Of a stretch of 39,189 nucleotides of DNA, positions 8,393 to 17,805 are shown piece by piece. The position numbers and the translations under genes were made by a program. The notes under the pieces are model-generated. The model ran no database searches. It was not told where the DNA came from and saw nothing but the letters and a program-made list of their open reading frames with translations. This DNA is from Paulinella micropora. Its lineage: Eukaryota > Cercozoa > Imbricatea > Euglyphida. Position 1 is the stretch's first letter; each line of letters begins with the position of its first letter. Where the stretch lies: contig BJOX01000376.1 of the NCBI GenBank assembly GCA_009731375.1, positions 132,435-171,623 on the forward strand. The letters are read 5' to 3'.

Positions 8393-8586
8393 NCAAAAAT
8401 CAAGTTTCAAATACTCTCGGTATTCAACCAACCGAGGAAGCAACCACGACCACCACCAACACCACCGAACCCCCGCCCGACACAACACCAGAACCCACCG
8501 CCGACAAAACACCCGAAATCACCACAGACACAACACCCGAAATCACCGCCGACACAATTCAACCACAGCAAGCGGGGGAGGGAAGA
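8393..8586 (+). other. Misplaced fragment: alternative linker of the protease gene
   Basis: This piece lies between two 10-N gaps inside the penton gene. Its first ~45 bases repeat the protease gene at about 7203-7247 and encode NQVSNTLGIQPTEE. It then diverges completely into a Thr/Pro-rich linker (TTPEPTADKTPEITTD) and rejoins with AGEGR, the residues preceding the protease domain at ~7328. It is therefore a contig end from a second PLV copy placed here by scaffolding, and not penton sequence. Confidence 0.8.
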
Positions 8587-8597
8587 NNNNNNNNNNA

Positions 8598-8876
8598 AGC
8601 GACCTCGTAGGGGAAGGCGATAATCACGTGCTCCAAGAAATATATACCGCGAATGAAATCCCGTTCGGCTCTGTTATCTACGACGGCTCTGGCAGTGAAT
8701 ACGGCAAACGACTATCTACTAGTTCAAGCAATTTGTATCGGTTTTACTTGACTGACGAAAACGACCAACCAGTTAATCTCAACGGCCTCGGCATTGTTAT
8801 GACATTGTTGATTTACCGTGAGACGAATTATTTTAATTTATTTTCCTCATTCTTCAATTTGTTAAAATCTAGATAA
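8598..8876 (+). CDS. Penton-type minor capsid protein, C-terminal part
   Basis: Reading from the codon AGC at 8598, after gap 8587-8596, gives SDLVGEGDNHVLQEIYTANE, then FGSVIYDGSG, FYLTDENDQPVNLNGLGIVM and LLIYRETN. The string LTDENxxPVxLNG followed by a hydrophobic strand is the characteristic C-terminal end of PLV/virophage penton proteins. It completes the protein begun at 8002. A different frame shows a stop at 8608-8610, but the gap lengths are nominal, so frames across them mean nothing. The true gene is probably slightly longer than the two parts combined, because sequence is missing at the gap. It ends 85 bases before MCP. Confidence 0.72.
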   Translation, partial: SDLVGEGDNHVLQEIYTANEIPFGSVIYDGSGSEYGKRLSTSSSNLYRFYLTDENDQPVNLNGLGIVMTLLIYRETNYFNLFSSFFNLLKSR

Positions 8877-8933
8877 TTAATTTTAGAATTATTTATTTTT
8901 TTGGGGGATTAATATAGGAACCTTTTACAAATC

Positions 8934-8961
8934 GTTTTTGAGTTTGTAAGTTTACACAAAA
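8934..8961 (+). promoter_or_regulatory. GTTTTTGAG box plus start-codon hairpin (copy 3)
   Basis: GTTTTTGAG (8934-8942) is followed by TTGTAAG (8944-8950), identical to the left arm of copy 1. TGTAA and TTACA (8945-8949 and 8952-8956) can pair around a two-base loop. The MCP ATG is at 8962. Confidence 0.6.
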
Positions 8962-10488
8962 ATGCCCACACAACACGGAGGCGAACTAGATTTTAGCAGG
9001 ACTGACTACATCAGTGCTTCTTATCGCTTGAATAAGCTTACCCCTCGTGAGGGTTCTATTAATGTCACTGTGTCTACCGCAGGAGGACAGGAAAGCAACT
9101 TTGACCTTATCAGCCGTCCTTTTAACTTGGCTCGCTCTGTTTTGAGTTTTAATTATGCCCCAGATGCGAAGGCTGGAAACTACAATAAATGCTTTATGGA
9201 TTGCCTGGCCCCGATTAGGCAGATACAATTGATTACCAGAGGTGGTGTTTATCTGTGCGACATTAACGAAGTCGGCAATATCACCAAGATGATTTGGAAA
9301 CCCGAAACCTCCATTGATGATTTACTCGCTTTGGAAAACCACGACAATGGAAGTGGAGCAGGTTGTATGCTTCAAAAGTGTAATGCTACAACTACATTTC
9401 AACCCGCTAGCGATGCTACAAGGTTGGCCGCATTACAAACAGCATTGGCCGCTTCGGCAATAGCAGGAAATGCGGCGGGGCAAATTGATACGGGCATTGA
9501 TGTTGCTAAGGCTCAGGTTCAGGCCGCATTAAAGGCTTGGATGGCACAACCCACCACAAATGCCCGCCGACACGATGATGCCCTTATCGCGAATGAGACT
9601 GGCACGAGTAAGTTCGTTAATGTTGCTTTTAATGAGGCTAAGTATTTTTCAGCTGGAACTATTAACAATGCCAGCCCAAGTGTTAATGTTAAGATTAATC
9701 TTGGAATGCTTTACAATACTATTTTCGCTCTGGATAAAACTATTATGTTTCCAGAAATTTTGACTTTGCGGATTGTTTGGCAACAGACACCCAAAATCTT
9801 TTATTACAACAATGATGCTCTTTCTACTGGCGGAGGCACTGTTGCGGTGGCGGATTCAAATGTTACTATTACTAATCTCAGCCTGTTCTTAGCTGTTGAA
9901 ACTAACCCCGATGTCGTTCAATCAATTCAACAGAAGATTATGAGCCCCGAAGGTATGAGCTTCAACATTGATTATTCTTATTTGTATAAAAATACTGTCG
10001 GAGTAGCTTCAACTTCTCAAAATGTTATCCTTAGATTTGACAGAGGCCACGGACGGCGAATTAAGAAAATTTATCACTCTGTTTTCAACACAACCGAAAA
10101 TAAGAACACTGCCTATGACAATAGCAACCTGCTCGGTTCTAAGGTCCAAACTTTTTATACCACACTAGACGGAGCACGACTTCAAGAATTCAATGTTGAT
10201 TGTCAAACTGGAAAACTAGAAGACTATATGTATCTTAAACCGAAGTTGGAAGGCTCTTCTTTGATGAATAGCAATGTTTATCAATACAACTGGGTTTGGT
10301 GCGATAGCTTTGACAATACTCGCCCGCTGTGGAGCAAGGACCAAAATGAAATCAGCGGATTAAGTCTAGACACCGAGCGACGATGGGAGTTTATTGCTAC
10401 CACTGCTAATATTGCGGCCAATCATTACACATTTGTCGTAACTCAGCAAGAAGTAAATGTCAGGAACGGCACCATTACTAGGACATAA
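8962..10488 (+). CDS. Double jelly-roll major capsid protein
   Basis: The 508-aa product has the features of a PLV-type MCP: an N terminus MPTQHGGELDFSRTDYIS, then FNLARSVLSFNYAP, CLAPIRQIQLITRGGVYLCD, LRIVWQQTPKIFYYN, and a C terminus of beta-rich segments (VYQYNWVWCDSFDN, SGLSLDTERRWEF, HYTFVVTQQEV). These pseudo-hexameric capsid proteins form the icosahedral shell. The length matches the usual 450-600 residues. It follows the penton gene and is preceded by the GTTTTTGAG element. Residues ~150-200 are Ala-rich (AALQTALAASAIAGNAAGQ), unlike the rest, and may be a surface loop. No break is seen. Confidence comes from overall layout and neighbours and has not been checked by alignment. Confidence 0.82.
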   Translation: MPTQHGGELDFSRTDYISASYRLNKLTPREGSINVTVSTAGGQESNFDLISRPFNLARSVLSFNYAPDAKAGNYNKCFMDCLAPIRQIQLITRGGVYLCDINEVGNITKMIWKPETSIDDLLALENHDNGSGAGCMLQKCNATTTFQPASDATRLAALQTALAASAIAGNAAGQIDTGIDVAKAQVQAALKAWMAQPTTNARRHDDALIANETGTSKFVNVAFNEAKYFSAGTINNASPSVNVKINLGMLYNTIFALDKTIMFPEILTLRIVWQQTPKIFYYNNDALSTGGGTVAVADSNVTITNLSLFLAVETNPDVVQSIQQKIMSPEGMSFNIDYSYLYKNTVGVASTSQNVILRFDRGHGRRIKKIYHSVFNTTENKNTAYDNSNLLGSKVQTFYTTLDGARLQEFNVDCQTGKLEDYMYLKPKLEGSSLMNSNVYQYNWVWCDSFDNTRPLWSKDQNEISGLSLDTERRWEFIATTANIAANHYTFVVTQQEVNVRNGTITRT

Positions 10489-10566
10489 ACCTCGCCATTG
10501 AAGTAATAGGTTTTTGATTTTGATAGATTATTTATTTTTTTCTTAGAATATACAATCGTACGAACA

Positions 10567-11311
10567 ATGGCCACTCACCAAAGAAATTTGATAGCACAAG
10601 ACCCTGACGGAGACTTCATTAATGTCAAAGTCGGATATGACGGCAATGTTGAAACCAATAGTATGAAAACCGCTTTCGGCGAAGCATTGGTCGGTCAATT
10701 AACACCAGTATTACAAGAGATTTTCCCATACACTATCAATACACGAATATGGACAACAGCTCAAACTGATGCTACCATTTCATTTAATGCGAATATGGCC
10801 GAACTTAAAACAGATGTGAAGACGACCGCGAATGCTGTATTGACGAGTAAAAAAAGAATTAAATACAGAACTGGAATGGGAGTTCTAACACGATTTACTG
10901 CTTTATGGAATACTGATGAAACGAAAGACTACAATTCATATATCGGCATAGGTGAAAGTGATTTTACTAATGGCTTCTATTTTTACAAAATAAGAGCGAC
11001 TGGTATGAATATTGCCAGTGTTAAAGGTGGGGTGCCGACACTTATCGCACAGGCGAACTGGGATGACCCGTGTGATGGAACTAAAATTATGCCTATCATA
11101 GATTGGACCAAAGGGAATGTATTCCAGATTAAATTTCAATATCTTGGCTTTGGTGCTATAAGGTTCTATATAGAAAATCCATCAAGTGGAGAATTTCAGC
11201 TGGTTCATACAATTAGGTATGCGAATGCGAATGTGGGTGTTAGTCTTTCAAATACAACCCTACCTTTTTCGGCTTGTATTAGAAATTATGGAACTGGTAA
11301 TGCTAATCAAA
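10567..11311 (+). CDS. Putative capsid decoration/fibre protein, N-terminal part (runs into gap)
   Basis: There are 248 residues before a 611-N gap. It opens with LIAQDPDGDFINVKVGYDGN, a start seen in virion proteins of large DNA viruses and PLVs. After a helical segment (residues ~75-95) comes a beta-rich domain with KYRTGMGVLTRFTALW, YIGIGESDFTNGFYFY and FKIQYLGFG-like strands (IKFQYLGFGAIRFYIENP). Similar beta-sandwich domains occur in giant-virus surface proteins. It directly follows MCP, preceded by a weak GTTTTTGAT match at 10510-10518. A surface-attachment or receptor-binding role is inferred. The apparent continuation into a lipase after the gap is an artefact of an arbitrary gap length. 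Confidence 0.65.
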
Positions 11312-11922
11312 NNNNNNNNNNNNNNNNNNNNNNNNNNNNNNNNNNNNNNNNNNNNNNNNNNNNNNNNNNNNNNNNNNNNNNNNNNNNNNNNNNNNNNNNN
11401 NNNNNNNNNNNNNNNNNNNNNNNNNNNNNNNNNNNNNNNNNNNNNNNNNNNNNNNNNNNNNNNNNNNNNNNNNNNNNNNNNNNNNNNNNNNNNNNNNNNN
11501 NNNNNNNNNNNNNNNNNNNNNNNNNNNNNNNNNNNNNNNNNNNNNNNNNNNNNNNNNNNNNNNNNNNNNNNNNNNNNNNNNNNNNNNNNNNNNNNNNNNN
11601 NNNNNNNNNNNNNNNNNNNNNNNNNNNNNNNNNNNNNNNNNNNNNNNNNNNNNNNNNNNNNNNNNNNNNNNNNNNNNNNNNNNNNNNNNNNNNNNNNNNN
11701 NNNNNNNNNNNNNNNNNNNNNNNNNNNNNNNNNNNNNNNNNNNNNNNNNNNNNNNNNNNNNNNNNNNNNNNNNNNNNNNNNNNNNNNNNNNNNNNNNNNN
11801 NNNNNNNNNNNNNNNNNNNNNNNNNNNNNNNNNNNNNNNNNNNNNNNNNNNNNNNNNNNNNNNNNNNNNNNNNNNNNNNNNNNNNNNNNNNNNNNNNNNN
11901 NNNNNNNNNNNNNNNNNNNNNN
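11312..11922. other. Assembly gap (611 N)
   Basis: This gap hides the 3' part of the decoration-like gene, probably the small coiled-coil gene seen at 12726-12863, and the 5' part of lipase copy 1. Confidence 0.95.
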
Positions 11923-12522
11923 AAGGGAGGCAGTGCTGAGTTGTCGGAGGATGTCTATTTGTCTTCGTCAGAACGAAAAGGGTCTGACGGATGGAAGCCA
12001 GTCGCAAGCAAAGAGAAATCAACGGTGTATGAGAAAGACGGTAAGGCAATTGTAGCATTTAGAGGCTCAGTAGATAAGCGGGACTTACTCACAGATGTCG
12101 CATTAGTAAAGGGAGTATTAAAAAGAACACCAAGATATAAAGAAGAGCAGAAGCTGGTTAATGAAGTCATAAAGAAATATGGTAAGGATAATGTAGAGCT
12201 GACGGGTCATAGCCTTGGAGGGACGATTGCGAAAGACTTAAGTAGGCAAACTGGTGTAAGGGCAACAACATACAATAAAGGCAGTAGCACGAATGATTTT
12301 GTGGAAGGACTAATTGACAGAGTAGCAATAAAGGTAAATCCGAAAGGGAAAAGGGCGAAGACCGCGGCAGCTATCACGAATTACCGAACCGCATTTGACC
12401 CTGTGTCATTGTTAGGGGCGACAGCTGTGAATACTAAGCTAGTGAAGCCAAAGAAAGGAATTCATACAATTAGAAGTTTTAAGGGTAAAGGCAGAAAAGC
12501 AAAAAAAATAAATTTTCTATAA
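11923..12522 (+). CDS. Class 3 lipase, alternative copy, 5' end missing in gap
   Basis: About 199 residues are nearly the same as the complete lipase at 12924-13649, including the nucleophile motif GHSLGG, the Asp in FDPVS and the His in IHTIRSF. Differences are scattered synonymous and conservative changes plus a few at the C terminus (KGKGRKAKKINFL against KGRGKKIYL). It is followed after 9 bases by a partial polB 3' end on the other strand, exactly as in the main copy. Since the same order occurs twice and both copies are bounded by gaps, this is most likely a contig from a second PLV copy inserted by the assembler. A true tandem duplication cannot be excluded. Confidence 0.8.
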   Translation, partial: KGGSAELSEDVYLSSSERKGSDGWKPVASKEKSTVYEKDGKAIVAFRGSVDKRDLLTDVALVKGVLKRTPRYKEEQKLVNEVIKKYGKDNVELTGHSLGGTIAKDLSRQTGVRATTYNKGSSTNDFVEGLIDRVAIKVNPKGKRAKTAAAITNYRTAFDPVSLLGATAVNTKLVKPKKGIHTIRSFKGKGRKAKKINFL

Positions 12523-12531
12523 TTTTTTCAT

Positions 12532-12715
12532 TTAGTATCCAAACGGTCTAGTTTCAATCGCATTGTCTACGATACCTATAATATTTCTTTTGGTGTAAGT
12601 AAAGCTGAATATTTTTTCTAAGTATTCGCTCGTTATTTTTTTCTGTTGTTTATCTCTTGTTATCTTGCTGTTCTCTACTATAACAACTTTACCTGATTTT
12701 TCAATTCGTTTAGCA
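12532..12715 (-). pseudogene. Alternative polB 3' end (partial, second copy)
   Basis: This encodes the last ~60 residues of the polymerase (through KRNIIGIVDNAIETRPFGY), truncated by the gap at 12716. Compared with the full gene it lacks seven codons (TATAVGG) near the C terminus and has several base changes, so it comes from a diverged copy. It is partial because of the gap and shows no visible frame damage. Confidence 0.8.
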
Positions 12716-12725
12716 NNNNNNNNNN

Positions 12726-12863
12726 TTGTGAATTTCTCTTTTCTTCTATCGTTTTTATTTCGTCGTGGATTACCTTTTGAACATCGGCGAGAGAAAATGA
12801 TTTCTTTTCGCTTTCAATTGAAAGTTTTTCAAACTTCTCACACAGTCTTGTTAGGGTGGTCAT
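12726..12863 (-). CDS. Small charged protein, N-terminal part (cut by gap)
   Basis: About 46 residues run from an ATG at 12863: MTTLTRLCEKFEKLSIESEK, then SFSLADVQKVIHDEIKTIEE. They are predicted to be helical and rich in Lys/Glu. The 3' part is lost in the 10-N gap; translation across the gap into polB sequence is meaningless. It is divergent from the lipase at 12924 with a 60-base shared promoter region containing TATATAATAGGG. I do not recognise the family. In the intact genome it probably lies between the decoration-like gene and the lipase. Confidence 0.5.
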
Positions 12864-12923
12864 AGTAGGGTGTATATAATAGGGAGGGAAAAAATAAAAA
12901 AATTAAATAATTAATCATATAGA

Positions 12924-13649
12924 ATGACCGAGTGGATAAAGTTCGTTAAGGCTTACTCTGCTAAACACGGTATAAGCTACAAGGAAGCATTGAAAAAAGC
13001 AGGTAAGGAATACAGGAAACAGAGCTCAGCCAAAGGCGGAGCCGTCGCACGTGTGCGACTAAAAGGAGGTAGTGCTAGTTTATCGGAGGATGTCTATTTG
13101 TCTTCGTCAGAACGAAAAGGAGCGGACGGATGGAAACCAGTCGCAAGCAAAGAAAAATCAACCGTGTATGAAAAAGATGGCAAAGCTATTGTAGCATTTA
13201 GAGGAAGTGCGGATAAGCGAGACTTACTCACCGATGTCGCATTGGTGAAGGGAGTATTAAAAAGGACCCCGAGATATAAAGAAGAGCAGAAGCTGGTTAA
13301 TGATGTCATAAAGAAATATGGTAAGGATAATGTAGAGCTGACTGGTCATAGCCTTGGAGGAACTATTGCGAAAGATTTAAGCCGACAAACTGGGGTAAGG
13401 GCTACAACATACAACAAAGGCAGTAGCACGAGGGACTTTGTTGAGGGAGTGATTGACAGAGTGGCCACAAGGGTAAATCCAAAAGGTAAAAGGGCGAAGA
13501 CCGCGAAGCTAACGACGAACTACCGAACCGCATTTGACCCCGTATCGTTAATGGGTGCTACGGCTGTAAATACTAAGTTAGTTAAACCAAAAAAAGGAAT
13601 TCATACAATCAGGAGCTTCAAGGGTAGGGGTAAAAAAATATATCTATAA
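12924..13649 (+). CDS. Class 3 lipase-like alpha/beta hydrolase
   Basis: The 241-aa product has an N-terminal segment (residues 1-35, WIKFVKAYSAKHGISYKEAL) of the short helix motif found at the start of many virophage and large-DNA-virus proteins. It is followed by a Gly-rich linker and a hydrolase domain. The nucleophile elbow GHSLGG puts Ser at 143; candidates for the acid and base are Asp205 (AFDPVS) and His227 (GIHTIRS), and AFRGS at 91-95 supplies the oxyanion-side strand of class 3 lipases. No signal peptide is present. It may cleave host lipids during entry, exit or membrane remodelling; this is inferred. It converges with polB (22 bases between stops) and diverges from a small helical gene. 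The ATG at 12924 follows an AT-rich leader. Confidence 0.85.
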   Translation: MTEWIKFVKAYSAKHGISYKEALKKAGKEYRKQSSAKGGAVARVRLKGGSASLSEDVYLSSSERKGADGWKPVASKEKSTVYEKDGKAIVAFRGSADKRDLLTDVALVKGVLKRTPRYKEEQKLVNDVIKKYGKDNVELTGHSLGGTIAKDLSRQTGVRATTYNKGSSTRDFVEGVIDRVATRVNPKGKRAKTAKLTTNYRTAFDPVSLMGATAVNTKLVKPKKGIHTIRSFKGRGKKIYL

Positions 13650-13671
13650 ACTTTTTTATTGCTTTTTTCAT

Positions 13672-16600
13672 TTAATAACCGAATGGTCTAGTTTCAATCG
13701 CATTACCGCCTACAGCGGTAGCTGTATCTACAATTCCTATAATATTTCTTTTGGTGTAAGTAAAGCTGAATATTTTTTCTAAGTATTCGCTCGTTATTTT
13801 TTTCTGTTGTTTATCTCTTGTTATCTTGCTGTTTTCTACTATAACAACTTTACCTGATTTTTCAATTCGTTTAGCAATCAATTTTTCTTCCTGAGTTTTA
13901 AGCAACTCTAACAATTCATTCTTGCCGTTCTCAATAAGGTCGTTGTTTTTAATTCCAAGTCCGCAACTAATGACACTTAACATATTTGGTAAATTTAATG
14001 ATTTATTGTTTTCATAATTCATACTAAAGCCTTTTACTTTCATACTTGCTTTGCCGTTATCTAAGACATATCCATAACACTTTGGCCCGCCTCCGATAAA
14101 GGTCATAATCTTTGCTCCGTGTAGTTCGTCCGTCCATTCGCCTAACAACTTACCCGTTTTAACATCTGTTTCGCCTTTCGTTAAGTCTGTCGTGTATATG
14201 ACACTGTCGGTATCGTGGTATAGAACTCTGTTGTCTAGTTTGTCCATCATCTCATATAGTCTAATCCTCGCGTGGCAAGTCGTAAATAAAGCAACTACAA
14301 TATTTGTTTTTACTGGGTCGCTTACCGCATCCTGTTTAAGGTCATAACTCGCTTCTATTATTTTGTCGTTAATAATGTTTATGTTTATGTTATCAACTGA
14401 CTTATCGTTCATTAACTTGTATAAGGTATCTTTGTCTTTAATCATTTTGTTTTGAGTTTTGTTTTGCTTTTCACCAAACTTGCCCCACAGACTATTCAAG
14501 CACAACTTAGCAACCGCTCGCCGTCCTGGGTTTTCTTCTATCTTATTTTCGTCCATCTTAATTCCCATCTTGATTTCCATACTGTCAATGTAGTTTCTTT
14601 TTTGTTCTTCTGTAATACATCCATCAGGATATCCGCTTGACTCTTGTTTAACCTTTAAGAATGTTTTTATGTAATCTTTGAACAGGCTACTGCTCTGTTC
14701 CTTCCAGTGCCATACCTCATATACCTTAATTAGCTTGTAGCCTTTGTCTAAGGCCTTGTAGATTTCGGGTGTTGCCCAAGTGCCTGTTATTGCTCGCTCG
14801 TTATCGGTATGCTTACATTCGGTTTTCTGTTCAGTCATTCCGCATTTATCGCACAGGTAATACATCAGTTTTCCTCTATCAGCCTTAGGTAAAACGGGGT
14901 GTAGTAATTTTCTAGGCGGTAGCATCTTAACCTTTGCCACTCCGAAATATTCTCTGTTTATGATTTTGTTTTTCATATCCTTTCTCTCATCATCATTATT
15001 GGGCCGTATGATTTCGTGGTGCCCGCTAGGGTAAAGGTCGTAAAACATAACGGTCGGATACAGAGAACATATGTCAATGTATTTCGCGTATTCGTTCTCG
15101 TGCCGTGATTTCCAATACAATGTTAGAGCATCCGTTCTACCTCCAAACATTGCTTCTCGCGGGTTAAGTCCTTCTTGTTCCGTAATTCGTTCATTAGTAT
15201 CTTCCGCTAGGGTTTCACTTGTTTTCATTAATCTCCATTCACATTCCCATATACTTATTATTTTGCTTACTTGTTTGCTTAGGTCTTTTTCTCGTCTCAT
15301 TGTTGCCTTGTATAGTTCGCCCATCGTTTCATTCTTCTTAGTATTGATTGTATTTCTATTAAAGCACTTTGGACATCCGTGCCAGAAACATCCGTGAAAT
15401 TCGTAAGCGGTTTTGTTCTTCTCATCCCAGCCGTCTACGTAAACATTTGATTGCCCTAAGTTAAACATTTTTTCACCACCATTGAATGCGTGTTTGATAT
15501 CCGTTTGGTCTAACCTGCTTCTGTAAGCTATCCATTCAACACAAGCCCGAGAGGTAATCCTGTTTTGCTTTTCCGCCTTCAACACAGCAATTGAATTCTC
15601 TGGCATAAACTTAGCACGATACAAAGCCATAACACAACTCGCAATAGTTGTATATTGAAACGGGTCAATACCGAATTCTAGAAACTGCTTTCTAAAATCC
15701 ATACATCCCCTTCTCAAAATATCAACATCGCTATGACAGTATTCCGCGATTTCCTTCTGCATATCAAATGTGTTGTTTCTTTGGCTTTCATACCATTCTA
15801 AGAATTCCGCTCTTTTCTTATCTTTCATCGTGTCGTAGCCGTAGTGCTTTTTATGAGGCATCACACCAACATAATTTTTATTCTTGTCCGTATTGAAGAA
15901 GTGAGGGAAGAAACCCTTTTTAAGTTCTTTCAATCCGAATGTTTTAGGAAAATCAGCCAGAGGCATAGTCAAGAAACTGAGACTATCAATGAAGCGGTAT
16001 TTCTTCAAAGTCATCATCATTATCTTACCGCCTTGATAAATGACGAATGGTGCTTGTCCGTTATCCACTAACCATTTAAGAATAAACTGACAGTCATAAC
16101 CGCGACTGTTATGAGCAATGAATGTAAAGCCGTTGTGCTTAGATTCAAAAGCCCACTTACAGAAATCATCAATGTTCTTATGAATGACGGGTGGTTCCTT
16201 AGCATCGTAATACTGACTTTCCGAATGATTAACAATGTGCTCGCCCGTATCCTGTGTCGCTTCAAAGTCAAAGAATATGTATTTCTCTGAAAAAGGTAAT
16301 ATGTCTTTCTTCACGATTTCACATTGGTGTTCAAGTGGTTTCAGTTCCTTACAATTACGGCATTTCGCATATCCGCACTTGTGTTTGTCCTTTCTCCTGT
16401 AATTAAGTCCGCACGAAAGACATTTAGCTTTGATATCGCAGTTCGTCCTCTTGTGGTTGTTGAAACAGACCGTATTTGGAAACTTTCTATTACACGAATA
16501 GCAATCAGTCCAATTGCTTCTATCGTTAATACCCTTACAGTCTTTGGTTTCGCAGATATTACAAGTGGTTTCGCAGGCGTGCCTTTCCATATAACCCCTT

Positions 16601-17715
16601 AAACATAACTCACAGAAATTCTTTTTACTTACCATAGACTTCATATTGGTTATGGCATCGTAGTGGTTCTCTGTCTTAAGTATGTAAAGGTTAGTAAGTC
16701 GCTCGCCATTTTCATTAAGCAGGTCCGTCTTATAAACAATCTTGTCAGGAAATTCAACAATAACCAGATTGTATTTAATGTGGATAGCAAATGTATTAAT
16801 TTCAGGAATACCGCACACATCCTGAATGACTTTTGCTTCTTCGTGTAGTTTCAAAGCCATCTCCTCCTGTATCTTTCTGCCTTTCATAATCTGTGAGTAT
16901 TTTGTATGTTTTTCAATTTTTGCTTTTACTACAACAATTGCTCTGGCTAAGCATATGTTGTCTGTATTATTAATTTGAATTACTCCTCTCTTCTTATATA
17001 CATCCAACTTATTAATTATTTGAAGCCTCGTTCCGCCCGTCGGCATTTCAACAGATTTCAAAACAAACCTAAACTTATCCATATTGGTTCCCTTTTCGTC
17101 TGTATAAAGGCTTTCGTTGCTTTGAAATAATGCTGACAATCTTTCCAAAACATCGCTGACAGAAATCTCGTTAATCCTTTTCAACTTTGTAGATACTGCT
17201 CCATAGTAATCTACAAACTTGATGCTTACACTAACCATACTTCCCTGTTTCTGTCTTTTGATAAAGTCGTTCAGGATTATCTCAATAAACTGTAGAATAT
17301 CATTCATACTGAAAGAAGTGAAGTTGCCTCTAATCCTAACCCAATACTGGCTTTCATTAATACCCAGCACGTGCTTCTTTCTATCTACGTGTTTGATTTC
17401 GTAGTTAGCATACCGCATTAGGTCTTTCACCCTTTCTTTTCTTTCTCTCACTTTCGCTTCAAACACTTTCGCCTCAAACTGAGGAGGTAATGGTGGTGCT
17501 ACTGGAATACCTTGTTTCCGTTCCTCAAAATAAACAGCACCTCTTACTTGGTTCAAGTAATTTTGGGCCGTTGTTGTATCCACCTTATACTTTCTAGTCT
17601 TCGGTATTATATACAGCACATCTTGACCCCTGACCCTTTTGATTTCATAATTAATTTTTTGTTCCCTAAATTTGTCCAACCTATACTGAATACCGTTGTA
17701 AGTGTGTGTCTCCAT
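13672..17715 (-). CDS. polB: Protein-primed type family B DNA polymerase
   Basis: The 1347-aa product replicates the element. Approximate order: an N-terminal domain (1-360) that may hold the terminal-protein or priming region; a Cys/His-rich zinc-binding stretch (~366-462, CELCLRGYMERHAC onward); ExoI FFDFEAT (~480); ExoII AHNSRGYDCQF (~535); ExoIII YCHSDVDIL (~660); the endonuclease-like insertion YVDGWDEKNKTAYEFHGC (~760-785) typical of polinton/virophage polymerases; motif A DICSLYPTVM (~885); motif B NSLWGKFG (~1075); motif C YHDTDS (~1168); and KVKGF (~1227). All catalytic motifs are intact. The start ATG is six bases after ATATATA-type sequence. It converges with the lipase, and three small minus-strand genes lie upstream. 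A second, diverged 3' end is at 12532-12715. Confidence 0.95.
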   Translation of the reverse strand: METHTYNGIQYRLDKFREQKINYEIKRVRGQDVLYIIPKTRKYKVDTTTAQNYLNQVRGAVYFEERKQGIPVAPPLPPQFEAKVFEAKVRERKERVKDLMRYANYEIKHVDRKKHVLGINESQYWVRIRGNFTSFSMNDILQFIEIILNDFIKRQKQGSMVSVSIKFVDYYGAVSTKLKRINEISVSDVLERLSALFQSNESLYTDEKGTNMDKFRFVLKSVEMPTGGTRLQIINKLDVYKKRGVIQINNTDNICLARAIVVVKAKIEKHTKYSQIMKGRKIQEEMALKLHEEAKVIQDVCGIPEINTFAIHIKYNLVIVEFPDKIVYKTDLLNENGERLTNLYILKTENHYDAITNMKSMVSKKNFCELCLRGYMERHACETTCNICETKDCKGINDRSNWTDCYSCNRKFPNTVCFNNHKRTNCDIKAKCLSCGLNYRRKDKHKCGYAKCRNCKELKPLEHQCEIVKKDILPFSEKYIFFDFEATQDTGEHIVNHSESQYYDAKEPPVIHKNIDDFCKWAFESKHNGFTFIAHNSRGYDCQFILKWLVDNGQAPFVIYQGGKIMMMTLKKYRFIDSLSFLTMPLADFPKTFGLKELKKGFFPHFFNTDKNKNYVGVMPHKKHYGYDTMKDKKRAEFLEWYESQRNNTFDMQKEIAEYCHSDVDILRRGCMDFRKQFLEFGIDPFQYTTIASCVMALYRAKFMPENSIAVLKAEKQNRITSRACVEWIAYRSRLDQTDIKHAFNGGEKMFNLGQSNVYVDGWDEKNKTAYEFHGCFWHGCPKCFNRNTINTKKNETMGELYKATMRREKDLSKQVSKIISIWECEWRLMKTSETLAEDTNERITEQEGLNPREAMFGGRTDALTLYWKSRHENEYAKYIDICSLYPTVMFYDLYPSGHHEIIRPNNDDERKDMKNKIINREYFGVAKVKMLPPRKLLHPVLPKADRGKLMYYLCDKCGMTEQKTECKHTDNERAITGTWATPEIYKALDKGYKLIKVYEVWHWKEQSSSLFKDYIKTFLKVKQESSGYPDGCITEEQKRNYIDSMEIKMGIKMDENKIEENPGRRAVAKLCLNSLWGKFGEKQNKTQNKMIKDKDTLYKLMNDKSVDNININIINDKIIEASYDLKQDAVSDPVKTNIVVALFTTCHARIRLYEMMDKLDNRVLYHDTDSVIYTTDLTKGETDVKTGKLLGEWTDELHGAKIMTFIGGGPKCYGYVLDNGKASMKVKGFSMNYENNKSLNLPNMLSVISCGLGIKNNDLIENGKNELLELLKTQEEKLIAKRIEKSGKVVIVENSKITRDKQQKKITSEYLEKIFSFTYTKRNIIGIVDTATAVGGNAIETRPFGY

Positions 17716-17805
17716 CGTATATATTGGTTAACAAATTTTTTTTGAAAATTAAATAATTATCTCAATTGTCTGCCCCCGCCGTGGTCTGCCGTGTGCTCTC
17801 CGTGC

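Noticed and set aside
10567-12522. Single 651-aa ORF joining the decoration-like protein to a lipase
   Set aside because: The frame is joined only through 611 Ns of arbitrary length; the complete lipase at 12924 has its own start and N terminus.
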